The notes under the pieces were generated by a model. The model worked only from the letters and a program-made list of their open reading frames with translations, had not been told where the DNA came from and made no database searches. From VMCP01 sp964527775 (lineage in GTDB: Bacteria > Bacteroidota > Bacteroidia > NS11-12g > UBA955): a stretch of DNA of 64,000 nt. The translations under genes and the position numbers were made by a program. The stretch's first letter is position 1. Every line of letters starts with the position of its first letter. Positions 33,842-41,830 of the stretch are shown here, piece after piece. The stretch lies in assembly GCA_964527775.1 (NCBI GenBank), contig CAZGQS010000004.1, positions 62,001 to 126,000 of the forward strand. The letters are read 5' to 3'.

Positions 33842-34738
33842 TTACAAATCGTTTTTCAGATAACCCAAGACACCCCATTCGGTGTGGGTTTCTTTGTAAA
33901 TGGGTTTTAAGTTCATATTTACGGCAAAATCATTGACCAAATCGAGGTCTTGAAGTTGCAAACCACTGATGAAAATGTAACCGCCTTTTTTGGTAACTCT
34001 GCTGTATTCAGGAAGGTCTGCGAGAATTACTTCTCTGTGAATATTGGCCAGTGTTACATCAAAATATTCATTGGCAATGGGCTTTAATTGGTCGGCTGTG
34101 CCGAGAATGATTTTGGTTTTTTTGCAAAAGTTCTTCTCCACATTTTCAAGGGCATTGTCAACCACCCAATCATCAATTTCAATTCCGAGACATTCTTCTG
34201 CTCCAATCATTTCGGCGGCAATGGCTAAAATGCCGGTGCCAGTTCCCATGTCAAGAACCTTTTTGTGGGCAATTTTATCTTCAAAAGTGAGCAATGCTCC
34301 AAGCATCAATTGAGTAGTGGAGTGGTGTCCAGTGCCAAAACTCATTTTAGGTTCTATGGTGATGGTTAAAGTATCTGACTTTTCAGGATGAAATGGCGCT
34401 CTAACATAGAATTTGCCAATGGATAATGGCTGAAAGAAATTCTTTTCCCATTCTTCGTTCCAATTTTTGATTTCCGTTTCTTTCCACTCAAAAAATTCAG
34501 CAAAATCAAACATCAATGCTTCAATTTCCTTTTGTATTTCGATGGGAAATTCAGATGTTTCACCATAAGCTTTTACCGCTTTGGGATCAGAATCTTGATC
34601 AAAAATGGTGAAAGGATAAACGCTCAAAAGCGCAACGATGATTTCACTATTTTCTTGGGATATTTCGTTGGGTACAACTGTAAATTCGATGAATCGGGGC
34701 TGTGCCGCCGATTCTGTAGGGGAGGTATCTTCTGACAT
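33842..34738 (-). CDS. prmA: Ribosomal protein L11 methyltransferase
   Basis: This 298-residue enzyme methylates lysines of ribosomal protein L11 using SAM. Diagnostic segments are EPKMSFGTGHHSTT, VLDMGTGTGILAIAA (SAM motif I), GIEIDDWVVDNALENV and LANIHREVILADL (motif IV, usually LANIxxxxL). The N-terminal substrate-recognition domain is present. The ATG at 34736-34738 follows the upstream lipoprotein stop by one base, indicating co-transcription. Confidence 0.93.
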   Translation of the reverse strand: MSEDTSPTESAAQPRFIEFTVVPNEISQENSEIIVALLSVYPFTIFDQDSDPKAVKAYGETSEFPIEIQKEIEALMFDFAEFFEWKETEIKNWNEEWEKNFFQPLSIGKFYVRAPFHPEKSDTLTITIEPKMSFGTGHHSTTQLMLGALLTFEDKIAHKKVLDMGTGTGILAIAAEMIGAEECLGIEIDDWVVDNALENVEKNFCKKTKIILGTADQLKPIANEYFDVTLANIHREVILADLPEYSRVTKKGGYIFISGLQLQDLDLVNDFAVNMNLKPIYKETHTEWGVLGYLKNDL

Positions 34739-34739
34739 G

Positions 34740-35885
34740 TTATTTTTTCTGTGCTAGTTGCAGATTGCACTCCTTATATTGGGCATTATAACCAATATTG
34801 AAGGGTAATTTAGCAGGTTTAATTTCATCGTACTTAGCTTTTAAGTCGGGTTGAAACATATTGCTGAAGAGAGGAATGGTGCGTTTGTATTCTCCTAGAA
34901 CTGCCACTGAAAAACCGTTGTTTTCCAATGCTTTTAAGGGAATTCCTGAATCGTCTTGAAGAATTGTTTTGCAGTTTTTAATACAGATATTTCGAATGAT
35001 GGAGAAATAATCTTTGTGCATGAGATAGGTTGCGGCTTTAAAAAAGGCGGCTGAATTTGATTTTGACCCTAAATAGAGGGCAGAACCGATGAGTTTATTT
35101 TTTTGGTTTAGCCCCAAATCGCTAAGGTCTTCTGAAAAATAGATGAGCTCTTTTACGGTTCCATTCTTGGCTGAATAACCTATTTTAACTCCTTTTTGAT
35201 TGTGAGGTTTGGTAGAAATGGGATTGATGTTGGTGAGTTTGCCAGAATCGTTTATATCAAAGGAATGAATGTAATGAATCTGATTTCCAAACTTCGCTAG
35301 GTAATAAAGACAGGTATGAATGGTTCCGTTAAGGTACCCTTTTTTGAAATCAACCGCCATGCTTTTGGTTCTAAAAAAGCCAAGTTGATGAGGGAAGAAC
35401 AATGATTTTTCTAAATTTCTCAAATACTCTGACAAAAGGGTTGAGTCGGCGGTGCTGGGGTCAAATAGAAAACCAGCGGGTTCCAGTCCAACCATAATGA
35501 TGGTATCGGCGTTTGGATAGAATAGATGCGGATAAAAGAAATCGCCACCAGCAAATGGGTATAAAACAGTGCCAACTGCGGGCGTGAGTGCTTTTTGGGA
35601 GGTGGTCCAAGTAGCTATGGGTTGAGCAATATTTCGGTTGAGTTTATCCCATTTTGCTTGGCTAGTTGATCTGAATTCTGCCCAAATAGGATTTAAATGT
35701 GATTGTTTGGCTAGGTTTTCGGAATCTCCTGCAAGTAATTGACAGAAGGGGTTCCAAATACTATCTACTGGGGTTGTTATAACCGCGGTTTTTAAGGGAA
35801 CTGTAGAATCTTGGTTGGATTTTTCGGTTTTGTTGCCTTGGCAAGCGAAAATGATCAACGGAAGAAACCAAACTGCATGTTTCAT
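34740..35885 (-). CDS. Lipoprotein of unknown function
   Basis: This 381-residue protein has a short signal with lipobox IFAC (Cys15) and no catalytic motif that I recognise. Noticeable segments are VGTVLYPFAGGDFFYPHLFYPNADTIIMVGLEP, GFFRTKSMAVDFKKGYLNG, and a C-terminal NNGFSVAVLGEYKRTIPLFSNMFQPDL. It forms a two-gene unit with prmA. A -7 box lies just upstream. The function cannot be stated. Confidence 0.75.
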   Translation of the reverse strand: MKHAVWFLPLIIFACQGNKTEKSNQDSTVPLKTAVITTPVDSIWNPFCQLLAGDSENLAKQSHLNPIWAEFRSTSQAKWDKLNRNIAQPIATWTTSQKALTPAVGTVLYPFAGGDFFYPHLFYPNADTIIMVGLEPAGFLFDPSTADSTLLSEYLRNLEKSLFFPHQLGFFRTKSMAVDFKKGYLNGTIHTCLYYLAKFGNQIHYIHSFDINDSGKLTNINPISTKPHNQKGVKIGYSAKNGTVKELIYFSEDLSDLGLNQKNKLIGSALYLGSKSNSAAFFKAATYLMHKDYFSIIRNICIKNCKTILQDDSGIPLKALENNGFSVAVLGEYKRTIPLFSNMFQPDLKAKYDEIKPAKLPFNIGYNAQYKECNLQLAQKK

Positions 35886-35893
35886 ATTTCCAG

Positions 35894-35901
35894 CAAATGT
35901 A
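35894..35901 (-). promoter_or_regulatory. Putative -7 element (TACATTTG)
   Basis: On the minus strand this is TACATTTG, matching TAnnTTTG, and it ends 8 bases before the ATG of the lipoprotein gene. It lies in the short gap after the SRAP gene. Confidence 0.35.
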
Positions 35902-35908
35902 CAATCTT

Positions 35909-36622
35909 TTAGAATAGGGTGAGATGTTCAAACGGTTGAGTAGCCCAAGGAAAATTTCGGTCTGAGGGTTTATTTAAATTGGGATTTACCGTATAAGCTG
36001 TTAAGAATTCATGGGGCATTTTTGTGGTCAGAAATTCTCGGTCATTGGCTGAACCGTTGAGCCATAATGTTGCATTTTGAGGTTCAATGATGACGGGCAT
36101 TCTTTGTTTGGTGTTATGGATATCTGCCATGAAAGAATTAGCCGAAGTAGTGAGTATGGTAAAGCTTCTTTGCCATTGGTTTGAAGTTGGATGTTTGTAG
36201 TCAGAAAAAAGTCCCCCGAAAAAAAGAATCTCCTGATTTTTGGGGAAGATAAAATGAGGAATCTTGGTTTTGCCTTGGTGTTTCCACTCGAAGAATCCGC
36301 TCGCGGGTATCAAACAGGGATTTTTGAGCCACGCATTTTTGAACATGGGTTTATCTGCGGCGGTTTCTGAGCGAGCATTTAAAGAAAGTTTCTGCAATTC
36401 AGAAATTTGCTGAGGTTGGGCCCAAGTGGGAATGAGTCCCCATTCGGCCAGTTCGCTGTTTTGAGAAGAAGAAAAAATGGGCAATTCAGGGTGGGAAAAT
36501 CCGTTCAAAAAGAAGCCTGGTTGAGGAATGTGTAAAGGGTTTAAATTGAGCTGTGCCTGGGCGAGCGTTTCTTGAGTGGGTTTATTCTGCAAATTGATGT
36601 TGACTGAATATGAAAAGCACAT
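35909..36622 (-). CDS. SOS response-associated peptidase (SRAP/HMCES/YedK family)
   Basis: This 237-residue protein starts MCFSYS, giving the catalytic Cys2 that forms a thiazolidine crosslink with abasic sites in single-stranded DNA. Other family features are NARSETAADKPMFKNAW, LIPASGFFEWKHQGK with the conserved Glu, and HNTKQRMPVII with the active-site His. It protects abasic sites at replication forks. It diverges from the saccharopine-dehydrogenase-like gene across a 45-base gap. Confidence 0.93.
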   Translation of the reverse strand: MCFSYSVNINLQNKPTQETLAQAQLNLNPLHIPQPGFFLNGFSHPELPIFSSSQNSELAEWGLIPTWAQPQQISELQKLSLNARSETAADKPMFKNAWLKNPCLIPASGFFEWKHQGKTKIPHFIFPKNQEILFFGGLFSDYKHPTSNQWQRSFTILTTSANSFMADIHNTKQRMPVIIEPQNATLWLNGSANDREFLTTKMPHEFLTAYTVNPNLNKPSDRNFPWATQPFEHLTLF

Positions 36623-36667
36623 GGTTGCAAGTTAGGACAGACGATTGATTTTCTATAAATTGCTGTC

Positions 36668-37870
36668 ATGATCTTTGCTTTGATAAGAGAGAGGAAAAAT
36701 CCGCCAGACAACCGTGTGGCACTGTCGCCGGTGCAATGTGTGACCTTAAAAAAAAGATTTCCGCAAGTAGATATTTGGGTAGAGTCAAGTCCTGATCGTT
36801 GTTTTTCGGATGACGATTATCGGGAAGTGGGTATAGATGTAATGGAAGATGTATCGGGGGCTGATGTCATGTTGGGAATCAAAGAAGTACCGGTTGAATA
36901 TTTAATTTCTGATAAGACGTATTTGATTTTTTCTCACACCATCAAGAAGCAGCCATATAACAGAATGTTGTTACAAACGATTTTAGAAAAGAATATTCGA
37001 TTGGTGGATTATGAGGTGTTAAAATGGGAATCTGGGCAGCGAGTTTTGGGATTTGGAAGATGGGCAGGAATCATAGGGGCGTATAACGGTTTGATGGTTT
37101 ATGGAAAACGCCATTCACTGTTTAGCTTGAAACCGGCTCATTTGTGTTTGGATTATGCTGAGGTGATATCGGAGGTAATTGTTAATAAATTGCCAGCGAT
37201 AAAAATGGTGGTGACCGGAGGTGGTAGAGTTGCGAAAGGGGCAGTTGAGTTTTTGAAGCAAGTGAGAGTAAGGGAAGTTACACCACAACAGTATTTGAAT
37301 GTGAATTATGATGTGCCTGTATTTACTCAGTTAAACAGTCCTGATTTATATGTACATCCAGATAAAAGTGAGTGGGACACTCATCATTTTTACGAGAATG
37401 GAAATGAGTATAGGTCGCAGTTTTTGAATTATGTGCGAGTTAGTGATTTGATTATTAATGGGATTTTTTGGAATGAATCATTACCCAGGTTGTTTGAGAT
37501 TGATGATTTGAAGCGCGATGATTTTAAACCTAGGGTGATTGCTGACATTAGTTGCGATGTCAATGGTAGCGTGCCTATTACGGTAAGATCGACCAGTATT
37601 ACAGACCCTGTTTTGGGTTGGGATATTGAGACCTCAAGAGAAGCGGGCCCATATTTGGAGAGTGGAATAGATGTAATGGCGGTGGGTAATTTACCTAATG
37701 AATTGCCAAGGGATGCGAGTCACGATTTTGGGGCAATGTTATTGCAACATGTTGTGCCCGAATTGCTGGAGCGCAACTCGCATCTAATTGAAAAGGCAAT
37801 CATCGCTGAAAATGGTCAGTTAACAACTGACTTCAAATATTTGAGCGATTATATTTTAGAACGTAATTAG
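36668..37870 (+). CDS. Saccharopine dehydrogenase-like enzyme (AlaDH/PNT family)
   Basis: This 400-residue NAD(P)-dependent dehydrogenase opens with the AlaDH/PNT N-terminal domain (LIRERKNPPDNRVALSP), then FSHTIKKQPYN, VLGFGRWAGIIGAYNGL and the nucleotide-binding VVTGGGRVAKGAVEFL. VIADISCDVNGSVP is typical of the saccharopine dehydrogenase/alanine dehydrogenase superfamily. The FGRWAG motif favours the lysine-forming saccharopine dehydrogenase branch. The physiological reaction (saccharopine, or a related opine) cannot be fixed from sequence. The convergent ndk gene begins its stop 15 bases beyond. Confidence 0.75.
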   Translation: MIFALIRERKNPPDNRVALSPVQCVTLKKRFPQVDIWVESSPDRCFSDDDYREVGIDVMEDVSGADVMLGIKEVPVEYLISDKTYLIFSHTIKKQPYNRMLLQTILEKNIRLVDYEVLKWESGQRVLGFGRWAGIIGAYNGLMVYGKRHSLFSLKPAHLCLDYAEVISEVIVNKLPAIKMVVTGGGRVAKGAVEFLKQVRVREVTPQQYLNVNYDVPVFTQLNSPDLYVHPDKSEWDTHHFYENGNEYRSQFLNYVRVSDLIINGIFWNESLPRLFEIDDLKRDDFKPRVIADISCDVNGSVPITVRSTSITDPVLGWDIETSREAGPYLESGIDVMAVGNLPNELPRDASHDFGAMLLQHVVPELLERNSHLIEKAIIAENGQLTTDFKYLSDYILERN

Positions 37871-37884
37871 TTTGGGCGGTTGGT

Positions 37885-38301
37885 TTAGAACTGCTCAAAT
37901 TTCGAGAAGAAGAAGCTTCCTTCGATAGCGGCGTTTTCATCGCTGTCGCTTCCGTGAATGGCATTTGCGTCGATGCTTTTAGCATAAAGACGACGAATGG
38001 TTCCTTCTGCAGCTTGCTCAGGGTTTGTAGCACCAATCAAGTTGCGGAAATCAGCAACGGCATTATCTTTTTCAAGAATTGCAGCATAAATAGGGCCGCT
38101 TGTCATGAAACTCACTAAATCTCCATAGAAAGGTTTTTCCTTGTGAACTTCATAGAAAGCTCCGGCTTGATCAGTGGTAAGGTAGGTGTATTTCAAGGCA
38201 ACAACTCTAAAACCAGCTTGAATGATGTGATCTAGGATTTTACCTGCATGTCCGTTAGCTACGGCATCAGGTTTAATCATGGTAAAAGTACGATTTGACA
38301 T
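37885..38301 (-). CDS. ndk: Nucleoside diphosphate kinase
   Basis: This 138-residue enzyme transfers the gamma-phosphate from ATP to NDPs through a phospho-histidine. It begins FTMIKPDAV and has AGFRVVALKYTYLT, EKPFYGDLVSFMTSGP and IRRLYAKSIDANAIHGSDSDENA with the active-site His. Length matches the family. It stands alone on the minus strand. A GAAATTTG (38327-38334, minus strand), one mismatch from the -7 consensus, lies upstream. Confidence 0.96.
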   Translation of the reverse strand: MSNRTFTMIKPDAVANGHAGKILDHIIQAGFRVVALKYTYLTTDQAGAFYEVHKEKPFYGDLVSFMTSGPIYAAILEKDNAVADFRNLIGATNPEQAAEGTIRRLYAKSIDANAIHGSDSDENAAIEGSFFFSKFEQF

Positions 38302-38370
38302 GTTTTATTGTGAATTTCGCCGCAAATTTCGTGATTTATAGGGAACTTTGAAGTTGATTGGTCGATTTTT

Positions 38371-39120
38371 ATGAAAAGTTCAAATAATAATTTAAAAAAT
38401 CAGCGCAGAATGCGTGGAGTGGGCGATTTACACATGCTTGAGGGTCCACATAGCAGATCGGAAGAATTTTTCTTTCTGTTTAGGGTGGTATGGGAGTTTC
38501 TTAAAGGATTCAGAAAATTGCACTTTGTGGGTCCGTGTGTGAGTGTATTTGGTTCGGCTCGATATGCATCTGAGCATGAATATTACCAAAAGGCTAAAAT
38601 GATGGGTGCGAAAATCAGCGAAGCAGGATTTACGGTGTTGACTGGGGGCGGCCCTGGAATCATGATGGCTGCCAATGAAGGTGCTAAGAGTGTTGGGGGA
38701 AAGAGTATAGGTGTAAATATTGAATTGCCATTTGAGCAAAAGCCCAATCCATTTTTAGATGTTTGGGTTGATATACGCTATTTCTTTGTTCGCAAGGTGC
38801 TGTTGTTCAAGTATTCTATTGGATTTGTGATTTTTCCCGGGGGATTTGGAACTATGGATGAAATGTTTGAAGCATTGACATTGATTCAAACTCGAAAAAT
38901 GCCATGGTTTCCCGTGGTAATTGTTGGAAAAGAGTTTTGGTCTGATTATCAGAAATTTGTGGATCAAATGGAGATAGGAGGAACCATATCACCTGATGAC
39001 AAAAATCTGTATTTAGTCACAGATGATTTAGATGAAGCGTTGGATTACATACATGAGAAGGTGGCATTGATGCCGCGGAAAAAACAAAATTATCGTCGAT
39101 TCTGGTGGTTGGGTGAATAG
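38371..39120 (+). CDS. LOG family protein (cytokinin riboside monophosphate phosphoribohydrolase-type)
   Basis: This 249-residue Rossmann protein has the LOG signature: GSARYASEHEYYQKA, VLTGGGPGIMMAANEGA and PGGFGTMDEMFEALTLIQT. LOG enzymes hydrolyse nucleoside 5'-monophosphates to base and ribose phosphate. Many bacterial members are annotated as lysine decarboxylase by mistake. The N-terminus carries an extra 35 or so residues rich in Asn, Arg and Gln. It is 20 bases upstream of the deoxyhypusine-synthase-like gene. Confidence 0.88.
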   Translation: MKSSNNNLKNQRRMRGVGDLHMLEGPHSRSEEFFFLFRVVWEFLKGFRKLHFVGPCVSVFGSARYASEHEYYQKAKMMGAKISEAGFTVLTGGGPGIMMAANEGAKSVGGKSIGVNIELPFEQKPNPFLDVWVDIRYFFVRKVLLFKYSIGFVIFPGGFGTMDEMFEALTLIQTRKMPWFPVVIVGKEFWSDYQKFVDQMEIGGTISPDDKNLYLVTDDLDEALDYIHEKVALMPRKKQNYRRFWWLGE

Positions 39121-39136
39121 ATTTAAAGTAACTTTG
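39109..39136 (+). promoter_or_regulatory. Putative promoter (TTG / TAACTTTG) for the DHS-like gene
   Basis: TTG at 39109-39111 and TAACTTTG at 39129-39136 are 17 bases apart. The box ends 4 bases before the ATG at 39141, which would make the transcript essentially leaderless. Confidence 0.45.
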
Positions 39137-39140
39137 CCAT

Positions 39141-40112
39141 ATGAAAGGTCCTATTTCTCAATTCATTGAAAATCATTATTTGCACTTTAACGCAGCTGCT
39201 TTGGTAGATGCTGCAAAAGGATATGAAACGCATTTAACCGAAGGTGGTAAAATGATGGTAACCTTAGCGGGTGCCATGAGTACTGCCGAGTTAGGTAAAA
39301 GTTTGGCTGAAATGATTCGTCAAGGAAAGGTAGATATCATTTCTTGTACTGGGGCAAATCTTGAAGAGGATATCATGAACTTGGTGGCTCACAAGCACTA
39401 CAAGAGAGTACCTAACTACAGAGATTTAAGTCCTCAAGATGAATGGGATTTATTGGAAAACCACTTTAACAGAGTAACAGACACTTGTATACCTGAGGAA
39501 GAGGCATTCAGAAGACTTCAAAAGCACATTCATGGAATTTGGAAGGGCGCAGAAGATAAGGGCGAACGTTATTTTCCGCATGAATACATGTATAAAATAT
39601 TGTTGAGCGGCGAGTTAGAGCAATATTATGAAATTGACCCAAAGAATAGCTGGATGCTTGCTGCTGCTGAAAGAAACCTGCCCATCGTAGTTCCAGGTTG
39701 GGAAGATTCTACCATGGGTAACATTTTTGCGAGTTATGTGATCAAGGGTGAGTTACAAGCCTCAACCATGAAAAGCGGTATTGAATACATGACTTGGTTG
39801 GCCGATTGGTATGTGAAGAATTCAGAAGGTAAAGGAGTTGGATTTTTTCAAATTGGTGGCGGTATAGCGGGTGACTTCCCTATTTGTGTTGTGCCTATGT
39901 TGTACCAAGACATGGAAATGGAGAATATTCCTTTTTGGTCGTATTTCTGTCAAATATCTGACAGTACCACCAGTTATGGTAGTTATTCAGGAGCAGTACC
40001 TAATGAGAAAATCACTTGGGGTAAGTTAGATGTGAATACTCCTAAGTTCATTGTAGAGAGTGATGCTACCATTGTGGCACCCTTGATTTTTGCTTGGGTT
40101 TTGGGATGGTAA
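39141..40112 (+). CDS. Deoxyhypusine synthase family protein
   Basis: This 323-residue protein belongs to the deoxyhypusine synthase family, which in eukaryotes and archaea transfers the aminobutyl group of spermidine to eIF5A. Family features include ISCTGANLEEDI, PGWEDSTMGNIFASY, GFFQIGGGIAGDFP and the active-site lysine K295 in ITWGKL (with W293). The histidine pair of the human enzyme after GGG is replaced by Asp-Phe, as in bacterial homologues. Bacteria have no canonical eIF5A, so the reaction is probably different, for instance a polyamine aminotransfer. Its stop overlaps the next start by 7 bases. Confidence 0.88.
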   Translation: MKGPISQFIENHYLHFNAAALVDAAKGYETHLTEGGKMMVTLAGAMSTAELGKSLAEMIRQGKVDIISCTGANLEEDIMNLVAHKHYKRVPNYRDLSPQDEWDLLENHFNRVTDTCIPEEEAFRRLQKHIHGIWKGAEDKGERYFPHEYMYKILLSGELEQYYEIDPKNSWMLAAAERNLPIVVPGWEDSTMGNIFASYVIKGELQASTMKSGIEYMTWLADWYVKNSEGKGVGFFQIGGGIAGDFPICVVPMLYQDMEMENIPFWSYFCQISDSTTSYGSYSGAVPNEKITWGKLDVNTPKFIVESDATIVAPLIFAWVLGW

Positions 40113-40486
40113 ATTCCAAACCAGATATTGCATCGTTTGAAGATGTGCAATTGGTTGTAAATAGACAATACGATCAACTAATTGCAGATCCTCAAACCGG
40201 CAGGCATTTTAAGGAACTCAATTTTGAAGAGCATCTTCCTAGAATTTATAATTTCTGGAGTTTTATTTTGGGTATTGATCCTGAAAATCATTCCTATAGG
40301 GGAAGTGCTTTTGAGCCGCACACGCATATGAATTTGACGCATCAAGATTTCATTGACTGGCAGAAATATTTGAAAACAGCTGTTGAGGAGCGATTTGAGG
40401 GTGTCACGGCAACTTTAATGTTGCAAAAGGCCGAGCAATTGGGAATGATGTTTGAATACAAGTTGGGTTTATTAGAAGATAAATAA
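40106..40486 (+). CDS. Group III truncated haemoglobin
   Basis: This 126-residue protein resembles group III truncated haemoglobins, with LVVNRQYDQL near the start, RIYNFWSFILGID then YRGSAFEPHTHMNLTHQDFIDW. The proximal haem-binding histidine is probably H72 in EPHTHM. Such globins bind oxygen or NO. The true start is likely ATG 40106, and a longer in-frame ORF starts at TTG 40094. It overlaps the deoxyhypusine synthase-like gene by 7 bases and leaves 3 bases to the phosphatase. Confidence 0.85.
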   Translation: MVNSKPDIASFEDVQLVVNRQYDQLIADPQTGRHFKELNFEEHLPRIYNFWSFILGIDPENHSYRGSAFEPHTHMNLTHQDFIDWQKYLKTAVEERFEGVTATLMLQKAEQLGMMFEYKLGLLEDK

Positions 40487-40489
40487 ATT

Positions 40490-41011
40490 ATGAGTAATTT
40501 AATTCCTAAATTAAAGCAGATTAAAGGATTCCTTTTTGATATAGACGGAGTTTTAACCAAGGGTTCCGTGTTGGTGACCGAGGAGGGACATATGCTGAGA
40601 TCAGTGAACATCAAAGACGGATATGCTTTGCAACATGCTGTTAAACAAGGTTATGTGGTGGGCGTTATTTCTGGTGGAAGATCTGAGGGAATGAGAAAAA
40701 GATTCGAAGGTTTGGGGCTTAAGTATATCTATCTGGGTCAATCTCACAAAGAAGAGGCCTTTGAAGAAGTTTGTAGGTTGAGTGGAGTTAATGCCTCTGA
40801 ATTTATTTACATGGGAGATGATATGCCTGATATTCCATTGTTTGAAAAAGTAGGATTAAGTTGTTGCCCCAAAGATGCGAGCATAGATGTTTTAGATAGA
40901 GCTGAATTCATTGCGAATGCAAATGGAGGTGAGGGTTGTGTTAGAGAAATCATAGAAAAAGTGATGAAACTTCAAAATTCTTGGTTTAACGAGGATACTC
41001 ACCGTTGGTAA
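40490..41011 (+). CDS. HAD phosphatase, KdsC-like (KDO 8-phosphate phosphatase family)
   Basis: This 173-residue HAD hydrolase has the nucleophile motif FLFDIDGVLTKG, motif II GVISGGRSEG, and motifs III/IV SHKEEAFEEVC and YMGDDMPDIPLF. The length and lack of a cap domain fit KdsC, which dephosphorylates KDO 8-phosphate for lipopolysaccharide synthesis; a nucleotide-sugar phosphatase is an alternative. It starts 3 bases after the globin stop, making a three-gene chain with the DHS-like gene. Confidence 0.8.
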   Translation: MSNLIPKLKQIKGFLFDIDGVLTKGSVLVTEEGHMLRSVNIKDGYALQHAVKQGYVVGVISGGRSEGMRKRFEGLGLKYIYLGQSHKEEAFEEVCRLSGVNASEFIYMGDDMPDIPLFEKVGLSCCPKDASIDVLDRAEFIANANGGEGCVREIIEKVMKLQNSWFNEDTHRW

Positions 41012-41035
41012 GCAAGTTTTCATTGCTTACATTTG
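41005..41035 (+). promoter_or_regulatory. Promoter (TTG-N20-TACATTTG) for the CBS protein
   Basis: TTG at 41005-41007 and TACATTTG at 41028-41035 are 20 bases apart, the best promoter match in the window. The TTG -33 element lies inside the last codons of the phosphatase. The box ends 6 bases before the ATG at 41042, which rules out TTG 41033 as the start. Confidence 0.6.
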
Positions 41036-41041
41036 AAAAAC

Positions 41042-41704
41042 ATGACTGCGAAAGAACTGCTAAACGAAAGTATTAATGTTTTAAGACATACCGATACGGT
41101 AGCAGTAGCGGTGGGCTATTTAAATGGCCAAGGTTTATCCGAGTTGCCGGTAGTGAAAAATAAGTTTTTGTATAATTATGCAAGAATCGAAAATTTGAAT
41201 CAAGTCGATGACCACTCCTTGAAGTTGGAAGAAGTTATTGCTGAAAATGTTCATGCACCTGCCGTATTTCTTAATCAACATTTGTATGAAATAGTACCAA
41301 TCATGGCAGTTAGTGAGTTATCTGTGATTGCTGTATTGGGAAAAAATAATGAATTTGAAGGAACCATAGATCAAAGGCGCATTAACAAGTTGATCACGGA
41401 ATCGATGACCTACAGAGGTTTGGGTGCAGTGGTTGTTTTGGATCTAGAAGATCGCGATTTTTCGCCAGCTACTATTTGTAGATGGGTTGAAGAAAATGGG
41501 GCTAAAGTGATTGGAATGATGGTGAAAAGTGAGGCCATGGGGAGGTTAAAAGTAAATTTAAAATTGAATACCACGGTTTCTAGAAATATAGTATCCACAT
41601 TCCAGAGGCAAGGTTATAAGGTTGAGAATGTATATCTATCGGAAGATCAAAGTGGCCATGAAGACAGAGAGATAGACATGGTTCTTAAGTTTTTTGATTT
41701 ATAA
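41042..41704 (+). CDS. CBS domain protein with ACT-like C-terminus
   Basis: This 220-residue cytoplasmic protein has an N-terminal pair of CBS-like motifs (about 1-130, including LSELPVVKNKFLYNYARIENL and LSVIAVLGKNNEFEGTI). A C-terminal ACT-like region follows (about 138-200: GAVVVLDLEDRDFSPATICRWVEENGAKVIGMMV...). CBS pairs bind adenosine nucleotides, so a sensing role is likely. The in-frame TTG at 41033 is part of the promoter. It is monocistronic, and a hairpin and T-run follow. Confidence 0.78.
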   Translation: MTAKELLNESINVLRHTDTVAVAVGYLNGQGLSELPVVKNKFLYNYARIENLNQVDDHSLKLEEVIAENVHAPAVFLNQHLYEIVPIMAVSELSVIAVLGKNNEFEGTIDQRRINKLITESMTYRGLGAVVVLDLEDRDFSPATICRWVEENGAKVIGMMVKSEAMGRLKVNLKLNTTVSRNIVSTFQRQGYKVENVYLSEDQSGHEDREIDMVLKFFDL

Positions 41705-41712
41705 TTTTTTTT

Positions 41713-41737
41713 GGGATTGCATGTGAAAATCCCTTTT
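41713..41737 (+). terminator. Possible rho-independent terminator after the CBS gene
   Basis: GGGATT (41713-41718) pairs with AATCCC (41728-41733) across a 9-base loop and is followed by TTTT (41734-41737). The stem is short and T-run weak, so this is a candidate only. Confidence 0.4.
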
Positions 41738-41830
41738 AATTATTGAAATTTGTGGAAAACCGATTTATCCTACTGAAAATATTGGTAGAGGATAGGTCGT
41801 TAGTAGTACTTTGAAAAGCATCTTAACTTT

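Noticed and set aside
41033..41041. TTG start for the CBS protein.
   Set aside because: It is part of the TACATTTG -7 box of the best promoter in the window, so the TTG should not be in the coding part of the mRNA.
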